From positions 1-64,000 of the forward strand of contig JAWXBI010000242.1 of assembly GCA_034439915.1 (NCBI GenBank): a stretch of 64,000 bases of DNA, in the 5' to 3' direction. Of this stretch, positions 1-9,341 are shown in pieces (the stretch's first letter is position 1; each line of letters opens with the position of its first letter). Position numbers and translations under genes: made by a program. The notes under the pieces are model-generated. The model did no database searches, was not told where the DNA came from, and saw only the letters and a list, made by a program, of their open reading frames with translations. The stretch is from JADJLQ01 sp034439915 (GTDB lineage Bacteria > Bacteroidota > Bacteroidia > Chitinophagales > Saprospiraceae).

Positions 1-916
1 GGCAGCCGGATGGTCACCGGCTTCCTTTACCAATCACAGTAAGTATTATGTGATTGCCGGGGCACATACAGCCATAGCCAATGATTGTGCGGCATGCCAC
101 AAAGGGGTGTACAACGGCACGACCCCCAAGACGTGTTTTGGCTGCCATGCGACGGATTACAATGCGACAACTGACCCTAATCATAAAGTTTCGAATTTTC
201 CGACGAACTGTGAAAGTTGCCATAGTCAAACTGCCTGGGTGCCTGCTTCATTTGACCACAATAAAACAAGGTTTCCACTCACGGGAGCTCATACTATAGT
301 GGATTGTAACAGTTGTCACAGTAAAGGGTATACAGGTACGTCTACTAAATGTGTAGATTGTCATTTGACGGATTACAATGTGGCAGTCAATCCAAAGCAT
401 AAGACGTTAAATCTGTCTACCGATTGTGTTTCCTGTCATAGCACGGCAGCCGGATGGGCACCAGCCTCCTTTCCTGTTCACAACCAATATTATGTTTTAT
501 CAGGTGCCCATGCAACGATTGCAAATAACTGCTCTGCTTGTCATAATGGAGTATATAACGGCACGACCCCCAAGACTTGTTTTGGTTGCCATGCTACGGA
601 CTACAATTCAACCAAAAACCCAAATCATAAAACAGCAAATTTCCCGAACACGTGTGAAAGCTGCCATAGCCAAACAGCCTGGTCGCCAGCCACTTTTAAT
701 CACGACAGTCAGTATTTTCGCATTTATAGTGGTACACATAAAGGAGAATGGTCGCAATGCTCGGAATGTCATACAAGTGCGGGTAACTTTTCTGTTTTTA
801 GCTGTACCAATTGCCATGAACACAATAACAAAACAAATGTCGATAAAGACCATAAGCAAGTGAGCGGATATTCTTACACGCCGACCTCGTGTTATAGCTG
901 TCATAGAAATGAATAG
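1..916 (+). CDS. Multihaem c-type cytochrome, C-terminal part (gene enters from left edge)
   Basis: The open frame runs in from the left edge with its first full codon at base 2. The GTG at 50 is internal, because the residues before it (AAGWSPASF...YYVIAGAH) repeat a segment found again 148 residues later. The 304 visible residues hold twelve CxxCH haem c attachment motifs (CAACH, CFGCH, CESCH, CNSCH, CVDCH, CVSCH, CSACH, CFGCH, CESCH, CSECH, CTNCH, CYSCH) plus many extra histidines that could be distal ligands. No membrane segment is visible in this part; the signal peptide must lie outside the window. Proteins of this type are periplasmic or surface electron carriers. The stop overlaps the start of the downstream outer-membrane protein by 8 bases, so the two are probably co-translated. 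The exact family (c3/c7-like or other) cannot be fixed because the N-terminus is missing. Confidence 0.93.
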   Translation, partial: AAGWSPASFTNHSKYYVIAGAHTAIANDCAACHKGVYNGTTPKTCFGCHATDYNATTDPNHKVSNFPTNCESCHSQTAWVPASFDHNKTRFPLTGAHTIVDCNSCHSKGYTGTSTKCVDCHLTDYNVAVNPKHKTLNLSTDCVSCHSTAAGWAPASFPVHNQYYVLSGAHATIANNCSACHNGVYNGTTPKTCFGCHATDYNSTKNPNHKTANFPNTCESCHSQTAWSPATFNHDSQYFRIYSGTHKGEWSQCSECHTSAGNFSVFSCTNCHEHNNKTNVDKDHKQVSGYSYTPTSCYSCHRNE

Positions 917-2531
917 ATTATCATTGAAATACGGTCAAGGACTTGTACTTACATTTTTGGTGTTGAACAGCATCAGGAGTCAGACAGCGATGAAGTTATT
1001 GGAAGGGGTGGTCACGTTTAAGAGTTCTGTCAATGTTTATGTAAAATATCCATCCACCGAAACTATCCGTGTTGGAGATACTTTATACCATTCGAAGGAC
1101 TCGTTGATACCAAGTCTCGTGGTCAGCCATATATCGTCAACATCCTGTGTGGGTAAAAATATTTCTAATAGGGTAATCAGTATATCCGATTTAATGTATG
1201 CCAAACTAAGTATCAAGTCAACGCTGGACTCTGCTAAATCTGCTGTAACCCCGAAGGCCCTGGTAAAAAACACGGAATCGTCTTCAGAGTTAAAACCAAT
1301 GAACACAGAACGCACCAACTCAAAGATGCAGAAAATAAATGGACGACTTTCGATGGCTTCGTATTCAAGTTTTTCGGATAAACCTGGAAATGATGCCCAT
1401 CGGCTAAGGTATACGTTGGTTCTGAATGCAAAAAACATCCAGGGCTCCGGTTGGAGCGGCGAGTCTTATATCTCTTTCAGGCACAAAGCGGGAGAATGGC
1501 AGGAAGTAAAAGACCATTTATTCAACGCACTCAAAGTATTTAATCTGGCGATGAAGTATGAATTTAATCCAAATGAACAAATTTGGTTTGGCAGAAAAAT
1601 AAACCTGAATGTGTCCAATATTGGTGCTGTTGACGGTATACAATACGAGAAAAAGAGGAAAAACATGACTTATGGGGCAATCCTGGGTTCGAGGCCGGAT
1701 TATACGGACTATAGCTTTAATCTAAAATTGATGCAAGCCGGCATTTTTGCGGGGCATACCCTTCGAAATAAAACCGGTGATATGTCGAGCACCCTGGCCT
1801 TTCTAGAACAAAAAAATAATTTCAAAACAGACCGGAGGTTTGCCTATTTGCAGCATTCAAACACCTTACTAAAAAAGCTGATGTTCTTCGGATCTTTTGA
1901 ACTTGATCTCTATAAAAAACTGGCAGGGAAGCCGGTCAGCACATTAAGCCCTTCAAGCATATATTTATCGTTGCGGTATAAAGTAAATCAAAAACTCGCC
2001 TTTTCCACTTCTTACGATGCGTTAAAAAATGTGATCTATTACGAATCGTATAAAAATTACATTGATCAGATCATCGAACAAGAAGTTCGGCAGGGATTGC
2101 GTTTTGGAGCTGATTATACCCCATTCACAGGCGTATCCATTGGTGCAACTGCTGGTTATAGGTTTCAGTCTAATCGGGCAGATCCTTCGAAAAACGCGGA
2201 CTTGTATATTTCTTTCTATCAGGTGCCCTGGTTGAATGTATCAGCCACTGTTTCGGCAACCTTACTTCAAACAGACTATTTGGATGGAACTATCCTCGGA
2301 CTGAGACTGAACAAGAGTTTTAAAGACGGAAAGTGGTCCATGGAAGGCTCTTTCCGGAAAGTCAATTATGTATACAGCAGTGCTGAAGTGCCTCTGGAAC
2401 AAAAAATTGGCAGCCTCAATATGACCTGCAGGTTATTGAAAAAATTATCACTTAGTGTCAATTATGAAAAGACTTTTGAAGATCAAAGAAAATATTCGTC
2501 CCTGTACTGCAACCTGATAAAAAGGTTTTAA
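909..2531 (+). CDS. Outer-membrane beta-barrel protein, putative partner of the multihaem cytochrome
   Basis: 540 residues. A short basic N-terminus and hydrophobic stretch (residues 8-22), followed by RSQ-TA, reads as a Sec signal peptide. From about residue 150 to the end the protein shows alternating polar and aromatic strands (e.g. YISFRHKAGEW, FGADYTPFTGVSIGATAGY), and it ends in Phe (NLIKRF), the usual last residue of outer-membrane barrels. There is no CxxCH motif. The ATG at 909 lies inside the last codons of the cytochrome gene, which argues for a shared job. By analogy with porin-cytochrome conduits the barrel could hold or anchor the cytochrome in the outer membrane; this is inferred from layout and fold only, as I recognise no specific family. 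Confidence 0.85.
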   Translation: MNRLSLKYGQGLVLTFLVLNSIRSQTAMKLLEGVVTFKSSVNVYVKYPSTETIRVGDTLYHSKDSLIPSLVVSHISSTSCVGKNISNRVISISDLMYAKLSIKSTLDSAKSAVTPKALVKNTESSSELKPMNTERTNSKMQKINGRLSMASYSSFSDKPGNDAHRLRYTLVLNAKNIQGSGWSGESYISFRHKAGEWQEVKDHLFNALKVFNLAMKYEFNPNEQIWFGRKINLNVSNIGAVDGIQYEKKRKNMTYGAILGSRPDYTDYSFNLKLMQAGIFAGHTLRNKTGDMSSTLAFLEQKNNFKTDRRFAYLQHSNTLLKKLMFFGSFELDLYKKLAGKPVSTLSPSSIYLSLRYKVNQKLAFSTSYDALKNVIYYESYKNYIDQIIEQEVRQGLRFGADYTPFTGVSIGATAGYRFQSNRADPSKNADLYISFYQVPWLNVSATVSATLLQTDYLDGTILGLRLNKSFKDGKWSMEGSFRKVNYVYSSAEVPLEQKIGSLNMTCRLLKKLSLSVNYEKTFEDQRKYSSLYCNLIKRF

Positions 2532-2590
2532 TAACATGCTCATGATCTGAAATGAAGAGTTAAAAAGCAATGATTCAACAACCAATTCTT

Positions 2591-3355
2591 ATGATAAACA
2601 AATTAGTAATTATTCTTCTGGGCTTGATGGGCTTAATCCTGGCCTGTAAGCCGAAGCCTGCCATTATTGAGGCAGACACTGAAAATACCGTTCAGGATCC
2701 AGTCTCTGAACCCGTTTCTTCTCCTCAGGACCTTCACCAGGTGGAAGTCGTAGATATGCAAAATCTTGGAAAATACACCTATATGCACGTCCGGGAAGGG
2801 GCACGTTCATTTTGTGTCGCTATTCCATTGAATCCTGATATAAAGAAGGGCACGACCTATTATTACAGAGGGGGCCTCATCATGGCTAATCCGGAAAAAT
2901 TGCAGTTTAAGGAAAAGTTTGAAACGGTTTTTATAGTGGCCAGTGTCAGCGAAAACCCCCTTTCATCAAACAGTAATTGGATGCCTGAAGGATCAGACAA
3001 TAAAGCAACAAGCCAGAATGAAACCGGAGAAATAAAGGAAGTAAAAATCATACCCGCAGCCGGCGTGATCAAACTTTCAGAGTTGATTCAGAATAGATCA
3101 AAGTATGATGGCAAAATTATTAAAGTACAAGGGCAATGTGTAAAACTCAATAGAATGATAATGAATAAAAACTGGTTACACATCCAGGATAACACCGTCA
3201 ATCCAAACGGTCAAAAATATGACCTCACGATTACAACTGTGGAAGATGTTCAATTAGGTGACGTCGTATTGTTTGAAGGAAAAATTGCCATCAATAAGGA
3301 TTTCGGGGCAGGATATAAGTATGATATAATTCTGGAAGAAGCCAGACTCAAATAA
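2591..3355 (+). CDS. Lipoprotein with C-terminal OB-fold-like domain
   Basis: 254 residues from ATG 2591. An upstream in-frame ATG at 2570 would add seven residues, but the downstream start gives a typical 18-residue lipoprotein signal ending LILA-C (lipid-modified Cys19). An acidic linker follows. A C-terminal region of about 90 residues (from GVIKLSELI to the end) has the pattern of a bacterial OB fold (KIIKVQGQCVKL, WLHIQDN, LGDVVLFEGKI). This kind of OB domain occurs in periplasmic proteins beside c-type cytochromes, but its ligand is unknown to me. It lies 59 bases after the barrel gene (38 after if the 2570 start is used) and 65 before the cytochrome c synthase gene, so it is probably a member of the same electron-transfer operon. 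Confidence 0.8.
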   Translation: MINKLVIILLGLMGLILACKPKPAIIEADTENTVQDPVSEPVSSPQDLHQVEVVDMQNLGKYTYMHVREGARSFCVAIPLNPDIKKGTTYYYRGGLIMANPEKLQFKEKFETVFIVASVSENPLSSNSNWMPEGSDNKATSQNETGEIKEVKIIPAAGVIKLSELIQNRSKYDGKIIKVQGQCVKLNRMIMNKNWLHIQDNTVNPNGQKYDLTITTVEDVQLGDVVLFEGKIAINKDFGAGYKYDIILEEARLK

Positions 3356-3420
3356 TGTCTAATTCTGTTTTTATTCAAAGCCGGTTTTAAAAAGCCGGGT
3401 AACTGTTATCAAATTTTGTT

Positions 3421-6400
3421 ATGATCAAAAAGATTTTGGATTCCTTTTTTTCTACCAGGGCCAGCGGGATATACATACTTTTATTTGCACTCGCTATTGC
3501 TGTGGCTACCTTTATAGAGAATGATTTTGGAACCAGTGCTGCTCAAAAATTGATATTTCGGGCCTGGTGGTTTGAGGCACTATTAGCAGTATTTGGGATC
3601 AGCATTTTGGTAAACATTTTCAGGTTTAAAATGATTAAACAACGGAAATGGGCGATTTTGCTGTTCCATTTTGCGATTATTATCATCTTAATTGGTGCCG
3701 GTGTGACCCGCTATTTTGGAAGTGAAGGCCGAATGCATATCCGCGAAGGCAGCAGGTCGAATGAGATTTTATCCAATGAATCTTATCTCCGGTTTAAGGT
3801 CAAACCTCAAAATGGAAAATCTTATAGTTTTGAAGAGCCGGTCTATTTTGCCAGCATTGGAAAAAATAAATTCAAAAAAGTATATCAAATCGCCGACCAA
3901 ATTATACAGGTGGGCCTTGTCCATTTTATACCTAACCCCTCAGATGTTTTAATGGACGATCCCAACGGTCCGCCGGTAATTAAAATTGTGATTTCCGGAG
4001 GAGAAGGTAGGGAAGAATATTTCTTAAAAGAAAAAGAGATTAAAAATTTGCACCATACCGTGTTTAATTTTGGTACTGAAGAACTACCCAATGCAATTAA
4101 CATATTATACCAGGATCGTTCATTGTTGATTAAAGCGGCGGACAGCCTGACCCAGTTTCAAATGGCCAGTCAACGTACCGATGTACTGGCTCCCGGAGCC
4201 TATCATCCGCTTTTAGTGCGAGCACTCTACACCGCTGGTGATTTAAAATTCGTAATTGCAGATTTTAAACCAAAGGCGAAACTGGCTATTCAGTCTTCAT
4301 CGGTAAAAATGAAAAATGAAAGTGTGGCGGCTTTACAATTTAAAATTGATGTTAACGGTATAAATGATCGGTTGATGGTTTACGGTAACCCGGGAGTAGA
4401 GGGCGACTACCAGTTCGCAACCGTATCGGGTACCGAAATTGGTATTTCATACGGATCTAAAAATGTCAAGATTCCATTTTATCTCCAATTGCGTGATTTT
4501 ATTTTAGACCGTTACCCTGGAACGAATAGCCCATCGTCTTATGCCAGTGAAGTGTCTTTAAATGATGAAAGGAATAATTTTAAAAAAGACCACCGTATTT
4601 TCATGAACCATGTATTGGACTATGATGGGTATCGCTTTTTTCAATCTTCTTTTGACCAGGATGAACTCGGCACAGTTTTGAGTGTCAATCACGATGCCTG
4701 GGGAACCCGAATTTCCTATTTGGGTTATTTTTTATTGACGTTGGGAATGGTGTTGACTTTATTTAGCCGCAACAGCAGATTTAGAACTATATCTGAAAAA
4801 TTAAAATCAATGCGAACAGAAATTAAGCCATTGCGCACAGGAATGGCTATCCTGCTGCTGACATTTGGCTATTCACATTCGACCTACGCCAATGTCAATG
4901 TGTCTATTACCGACCCTGTGGACAAAAAACATGCAAAACAATTTGGACATCTGACGGTTCAGGATCAACAGGGAAGAATGAAGCCAATGAACAGTTTGTC
5001 CAGTGAGATTTTAAGAAAACTTTCGAGGAAGGAGGAACTCTATGGACAGAATCCCGATCAGATTATTTTAGGTATGATGGCCTATCCAGAAGAGTGGGCA
5101 AAAATACCCGTTATTAAAATAGGCAATCATGAACAAATCCGAAAATTGCTGGGTATCACAGGCAATCTGGCCGCTTATAATGATTTTTTTAAGCCGGAAT
5201 ATGTGCTTCGGGATGCAGTGATGACAGCCTATAATCGTGAACCACGGGATAGAACGGTTGCGGATAAAGAATTGATTCGATTAGATGAAAAAGTTAATAT
5301 ATGCAACCTTGTTTTCTCCGGTAGATTGATGCAGTGGTTTCCGGTGCAAGATGATCCGAATCATACCTGGAGTTCTCCTGCTGATCCTTCCAATGTACAT
5401 GGGGTCAATGAAGCAGGACAGTTCAAAGACAAATATTATTTACCATATTTAATTGCAGTGAGATCTGCTATGGAATCACATACCTGGAGGGAGCCGCAGT
5501 TAAAGCTGGCTGCTATTGCATCCTATCAACAAACTTACGGTCGTTCAGTATTGATTTCCACAAATAAAATCAATATGGAAATCCTGTTGAATAAAATGAA
5601 TGTCTTTAGTCAGTTGAGTAAATATTATGCCCTCTTGGGATTGGTGATTTTAATCCTATTCTTTGTTACCGTATTTAACCCTTCATTTTTTGTGAAATGG
5701 CCACTCTGGTTTGCCGTGGGTTCTTTAGGTTTATGTTTTTTCTTCCATACTCTTGGATTAGGTCTGAGATGGTATGTTTCAGGAAGGGCTCCCTGGAGCA
5801 ATGGATATGAATCCATGATCTATATCGCATTTACAACCGTCTTGTCCGGACTCCTTTTTTCAAGGAAGTCATTAGGAGGATTGGCTGCCACATCAATACT
5901 GGCCTCTACGATATTGATGGTCGCGGGTCTCAGCTGGATGGACCCTGAAATTACCCCATTGGTGCCGGTACTGAAATCCTATTGGTTGACAATCCACGTT
6001 TCAATGGAAGCCGGAAGTTATGGATTCCTTACGCTGGGCGCATTGATTGGAGTACTCAACCTGGTTTTAATGATTTTTTCATCACCGGCAAATAAGGAAC
6101 GGATCAACCGAACAATAAATGAACTGACCCTTACCAGTGAAATGACACTGATTGCGGGTTTATTCATCATCAGCATTGGTACCTATCTTGGGGGTGTATG
6201 GGCCAACGAATCCTGGGGACGATACTGGGGTTGGGATGCCAAGGAAACCTGGGCTTTGGTCACTATTCTGGTATATGCATTCATTCTCCACATGCGATTT
6301 ATCCCTGGATTGCGCGGTGCATATGCATTTAATGTGGCATCCCTTTTTGGTTTTGCCTCCGTCATGATGACATATTTCGGAGTAAATTATTATTTGTCTG

Positions 6401-6528
6401 GGTTGCATTCCTATGCCGCTGGTGATCCAGTGCCCATTCCATCTTTTGTGTATTATACCGTATCCGGCCTGGTCCTGACCAGTTTGTTGGCTCTATGGAA
6501 ATATAGGAAATTGAACAAGCCGGCTTAA
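3421..6528 (+). CDS. ccsBA: Fused cytochrome c synthase CcsBA (ResB-ResC fusion), system II
   Basis: 1035 residues, the expected size of the ResB/ResC fusion of Bacteroidota and Epsilonproteobacteria. The N-terminal ResB-like half has membrane helices near residues 12-32, 46-63 and 76-96, a large periplasmic domain (about 100-430) and a helix at about 437-457. The C-terminal CcsA half starts near residue 735, is polytopic, and carries the tryptophan-rich WWD haem-handling motif at residues 932-944 (WGRYWGWDAKETW). The motif is flanked by candidate haem-ligand histidines (LTIHVSME before it, LSGLHSYA after it). It delivers haem to the periplasm and ligates it to CxxCH cysteines, so it can mature the cytochrome encoded upstream. 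The start at 3421 is the first ATG and begins MIKKILDSFF. Confidence 0.96.
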   Translation: MIKKILDSFFSTRASGIYILLFALAIAVATFIENDFGTSAAQKLIFRAWWFEALLAVFGISILVNIFRFKMIKQRKWAILLFHFAIIIILIGAGVTRYFGSEGRMHIREGSRSNEILSNESYLRFKVKPQNGKSYSFEEPVYFASIGKNKFKKVYQIADQIIQVGLVHFIPNPSDVLMDDPNGPPVIKIVISGGEGREEYFLKEKEIKNLHHTVFNFGTEELPNAINILYQDRSLLIKAADSLTQFQMASQRTDVLAPGAYHPLLVRALYTAGDLKFVIADFKPKAKLAIQSSSVKMKNESVAALQFKIDVNGINDRLMVYGNPGVEGDYQFATVSGTEIGISYGSKNVKIPFYLQLRDFILDRYPGTNSPSSYASEVSLNDERNNFKKDHRIFMNHVLDYDGYRFFQSSFDQDELGTVLSVNHDAWGTRISYLGYFLLTLGMVLTLFSRNSRFRTISEKLKSMRTEIKPLRTGMAILLLTFGYSHSTYANVNVSITDPVDKKHAKQFGHLTVQDQQGRMKPMNSLSSEILRKLSRKEELYGQNPDQIILGMMAYPEEWAKIPVIKIGNHEQIRKLLGITGNLAAYNDFFKPEYVLRDAVMTAYNREPRDRTVADKELIRLDEKVNICNLVFSGRLMQWFPVQDDPNHTWSSPADPSNVHGVNEAGQFKDKYYLPYLIAVRSAMESHTWREPQLKLAAIASYQQTYGRSVLISTNKINMEILLNKMNVFSQLSKYYALLGLVILILFFVTVFNPSFFVKWPLWFAVGSLGLCFFFHTLGLGLRWYVSGRAPWSNGYESMIYIAFTTVLSGLLFSRKSLGGLAATSILASTILMVAGLSWMDPEITPLVPVLKSYWLTIHVSMEAGSYGFLTLGALIGVLNLVLMIFSSPANKERINRTINELTLTSEMTLIAGLFIISIGTYLGGVWANESWGRYWGWDAKETWALVTILVYAFILHMRFIPGLRGAYAFNVASLFGFASVMMTYFGVNYYLSGLHSYAAGDPVPIPSFVYYTVSGLVLTSLLALWKYRKLNKPA

Positions 6529-6606
6529 TGAGAGAATAAGAATAATGCATACCACTTTGAATTTTGGTTGTGCCTAAAAGTGATGAAGGATGACTTAACA
6601 CCAAAT

Positions 6607-8331
6607 ATGATCGGTCATGTAAAAATTTCTATACCGGTTTTAAAGCCTTTAATATTTGCCCTATTCGGTTTACTGCCCTTTACTTCGACAGGACAATCTG
6701 TTTTATTTACGGATCAGTCAAACGGCATTTACGAGTATAACCCGCTGAATTGTGAGACGCGATCGCTGTATACTCCGGATATACCTGAGAAATTCCGGGA
6801 TCTCACCTTCGATGTGGCCGGTAATCTGTATTTGTTGACCCTGGGTGGAAAATTGTTTGTTATTGATCAACAGACCAAATCGGCAAAACTTATTCATTCT
6901 TTTTTAAATCTTCAGAATTTTACCGGCATTTGCTGCAGCAAATCCAATATATTTTATGTAACCGGATCAGAGGGCTTTGTATATAATTACGACCTGCTAA
7001 ATCAAACCGAAAACTATCTGGGAGACCTGGGATTTACCCCTTCGGGTGGGATAGTATTTCAAGATGATCGGTTATTTATATCGGTGTTGAATAAACAAAT
7101 TATTGAAATTGATCCAGCTGATTTTAAACTCAATAAGGTGCATAAATTAAATGTGACCCAGGAAATACTCTCCTTGTTCAATGCCCCTTCCTCCCGGAGT
7201 AATTGTGGAAATATTGCCGTATTTGCTGCGACACAAGATGGAAATATCCTTGCACTGGATTTAAATCAGTATTCCACCAAAGTCTTTTGTAATCTAAAGG
7301 TTTTTTTCGGAGGATCTGCCAGTACCTATGATTTTCTTGCCGATCCATCCCTGAAGATCGGGACCTATGAAACCGAACCTTCAGATTGCGATCAATCAAC
7401 CGGTAAAATAGTTATTCATGTTACAGGGGGGACCGGAAATATCAGTTATTCAGCCGATGGAATTCATTTTCAGGAGGATAGTCTGTTTAATCGGTTAACC
7501 CCGGGGAGATATTCATTTTTTATAAAGGATAAAAACAACTGTCCGGATTCTATCTTGATCCAGGTGGTGCAGAAAGAGGGACCGTCAATCCACGATGTGC
7601 AAGTTGAGCCGGCAGGATGTGCGGTCAATGGGAAAATTTCTGTATCGGCATCTTCGGTATCTGGTACTTTGCAATATGCTTTGGATCACGGGCTATTTCA
7701 AAAAGACAGGGTTTTTGAAGAAGTGCCTGTGGGTAAACATATTGCCACGGTGAAGGATAACAATGGGTGCACGGATACGATGGAAGTAATCCTTCAAAAG
7801 CCAGAAACCTTTAAAATTGAAGAGGTGATCAGCCTACCTTCTACCTGTGATTTAAAGAATGGCCGTATAAAGATCGTTGTCCGGTCAAAACAATCTGTCC
7901 GTTACACATTGGATGGTCAGTCCGATCAGGTCAATGGTGAATTTTCCGGGTTGGAACAGGGATGGCACCAGGTATCCATACAATCGGAAAATGGTTGTTT
8001 TAAAGATACTTCAATTGCAGTGGGCATCGCCCCTTGCCCGGTATTTATCCCGAATGTATTCACCCCCAACCAGGACAATAAAAATGAAACTTTTCAAGTT
8101 TTTTCTGCCAATGGTCAGGACATACAGGTAAAAAGTTATAAAGTGTTCGGAAGGTGGGGTCAAATCATCTATCAGGCAAAAGATTTCCCGATCCAATCGT
8201 TAGGATTTTGGTGGGACGGTACCCAAGGCAGCCACTACCTGGAATCAGGAGTTTATGGGTACGAAATAGATTTGGAATTCGCCAATAAAATTATACAAAC
8301 CTACAGGGGTACCATTACTTTAATTAAATAA
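6607..8331 (+). CDS. Secreted protein with N-terminal beta-propeller-like region and T9SS type B (CHU_C) C-terminus
   Basis: 574 residues from ATG 6607, chosen because it gives a normal signal peptide (basic stretch, hydrophobic core IFALFGLLPF, cleavage near STG-QS). Further in-frame starts at 6583 (ATG) and 6568 (TTG) only lengthen the n-region. The first half has repeating short strands (e.g. GNLYLLTLGGKLFVID) like a WD/SMP-30-type propeller. Two or three repeats follow (residues about 255-480), each with a paired-Cys pattern and a phrase like 'VKDNNGC'. The last 95 residues (VFIPNVFTPNQD, FGRWGQIIYQ, GVYGYEI) match the gliding motility-associated C-terminal domain, the type B signal for type IX secretion. 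The protein is probably exported to the cell surface or medium; the function of the propeller is unknown. Confidence 0.88.
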   Translation: MIGHVKISIPVLKPLIFALFGLLPFTSTGQSVLFTDQSNGIYEYNPLNCETRSLYTPDIPEKFRDLTFDVAGNLYLLTLGGKLFVIDQQTKSAKLIHSFLNLQNFTGICCSKSNIFYVTGSEGFVYNYDLLNQTENYLGDLGFTPSGGIVFQDDRLFISVLNKQIIEIDPADFKLNKVHKLNVTQEILSLFNAPSSRSNCGNIAVFAATQDGNILALDLNQYSTKVFCNLKVFFGGSASTYDFLADPSLKIGTYETEPSDCDQSTGKIVIHVTGGTGNISYSADGIHFQEDSLFNRLTPGRYSFFIKDKNNCPDSILIQVVQKEGPSIHDVQVEPAGCAVNGKISVSASSVSGTLQYALDHGLFQKDRVFEEVPVGKHIATVKDNNGCTDTMEVILQKPETFKIEEVISLPSTCDLKNGRIKIVVRSKQSVRYTLDGQSDQVNGEFSGLEQGWHQVSIQSENGCFKDTSIAVGIAPCPVFIPNVFTPNQDNKNETFQVFSANGQDIQVKSYKVFGRWGQIIYQAKDFPIQSLGFWWDGTQGSHYLESGVYGYEIDLEFANKIIQTYRGTITLIK

Positions 8332-8358
8332 AGCAAGTCGAAATAAAGCCAGGCCTGG

Positions 8359-9270
8359 TTAGTCTTCTCCTCCGCCAAAATTAATATCCATGTCTTCAAG
8401 CGGTGCTTCAGCAGTCTCTTCTCCATCTTCATCTTCAAAATCCTTGGAGGTTTTGGATTTAGATTTTTTCACTCCGGCTTTTTTAAGTTGTTTGCCTTCC
8501 ACAGACCGTCTGATCACCCGTTCATCCGGACTGACTTGGTTGATGTCCGGAACCATTGAAGCTTGTTCTATGTGTTTGGCTTCAATGCTTTTGGTAGCAT
8601 GGGGTACCAGAAGCAGCCTTTTTTTATCAATCAGATTACCCGTTACCGTACAAATGCCATAAGTTTTGTTTTCAATGCGTACCAGGGCATTTTCCAGGTT
8701 TTGAATGAATTGACGCTGGCGGATAGCCATATTATTCAGCAATTCCACTTCTGAATGTATACTGCTGTCATCAAACCAATCACTTCCCTGAATATCTGCA
8801 TTGTTTTCGTTCATTTCAACGATTTGTTCCTGCAGGTAATTAAGTTCATGTCGGGAAGTTTGTAATTTTTCATCGACAATTACTTTAAACTCGGCCAGTT
8901 CCTTATCAGAATAGCGCCCTTTGCCATTATTCTTTGGCGGTTGGTTGGTTACTTGAGATTCTTTAGTCACTAATTTCTTATTTTGATGATTTACAATTAT
9001 GGGAGTGGCTGGCTTTTCGACTTCAAGCTTTTGAATTGGGGTTTGTGAAGAAGTGTTTTTTATAACCGCTGCTTTTGCTGGTACTTTGGTTGGCGCTGCT
9101 TTTACGGGTTTGGTTACTGTGGATTTTAATTCAACTGCAGGTTTGACACTCTTAGCCTTAGCTTTCGCAGGCGCAGTATTTTTTACAGCGGTACTTTTTT
9201 TTGGCACAGCGGTTTTAGCGATTTTTAACCCTTTTTTTGTAGCGGCAGGTAGTTTGGATTTTGTTGCCAT
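8359..9270 (-). CDS. DksA/TraR-family protein with histone H1-like Lys/Ala-rich N-terminal tail
   Basis: 303 residues. Residues 1 to about 110 are low complexity, rich in Lys, Ala, Pro and Thr (e.g. KSTAVKNTAPAKAKAKSVKP), much like the tails of bacterial histone H1-like proteins. Residues about 118-230 form the DksA/TraR domain: a coiled-coil pair (DKELAEFKVIVDEKL, NMAIRQRQFIQNLENALVRI) and the degenerate finger YGICTVTGNLIDKKRL...VPHATKSIEAKH. Only one of the four zinc cysteines of classical DksA remains, a state known in Bacteroidota homologues. The C-terminus (about 240-303) is basic, then strongly acidic (KDFEDEDGEETAEAPLEDMD). The domain suggests binding in the RNA polymerase secondary channel; the tail suggests nucleic-acid binding (inference). 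It converges with the preceding gene, leaving 27 bases between stops. Confidence 0.9.
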   Translation of the reverse strand: MATKSKLPAATKKGLKIAKTAVPKKSTAVKNTAPAKAKAKSVKPAVELKSTVTKPVKAAPTKVPAKAAVIKNTSSQTPIQKLEVEKPATPIIVNHQNKKLVTKESQVTNQPPKNNGKGRYSDKELAEFKVIVDEKLQTSRHELNYLQEQIVEMNENNADIQGSDWFDDSSIHSEVELLNNMAIRQRQFIQNLENALVRIENKTYGICTVTGNLIDKKRLLLVPHATKSIEAKHIEQASMVPDINQVSPDERVIRRSVEGKQLKKAGVKKSKSKTSKDFEDEDGEETAEAPLEDMDINFGGGED

Positions 9271-9333
9271 AAGTCATTGAATTACAGTAGATAAAAAATA
9301 TTATTTTTATTCATTGAACCTAAATTCAGGGCG

Positions 9334-9341
9334 CAAATATA
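9334..9341 (-). promoter_or_regulatory. Candidate -7 element (TATATTTG) of the DksA-like gene
   Basis: The minus strand reads TATATTTG here, a perfect match to the Bacteroidota -7 consensus TAnnTTTG. It lies 63 bases upstream of the ATG at 9270, within the divergent region shared with dnaE. I see no convincing TTTG at the -33 spacing. Confidence 0.45.

Noticed and set aside
1..730. CRISPR-like repeats suggested by recurring motifs
   Set aside because: The repeats are coding (CxxCH units with a 444-base period), without short repeat-spacer structure.
8349..8358. Palindrome CCAGGCCTGG between converging genes
   Set aside because: Only ten bases, no loop and no T-run; too short to call a terminator or operator.
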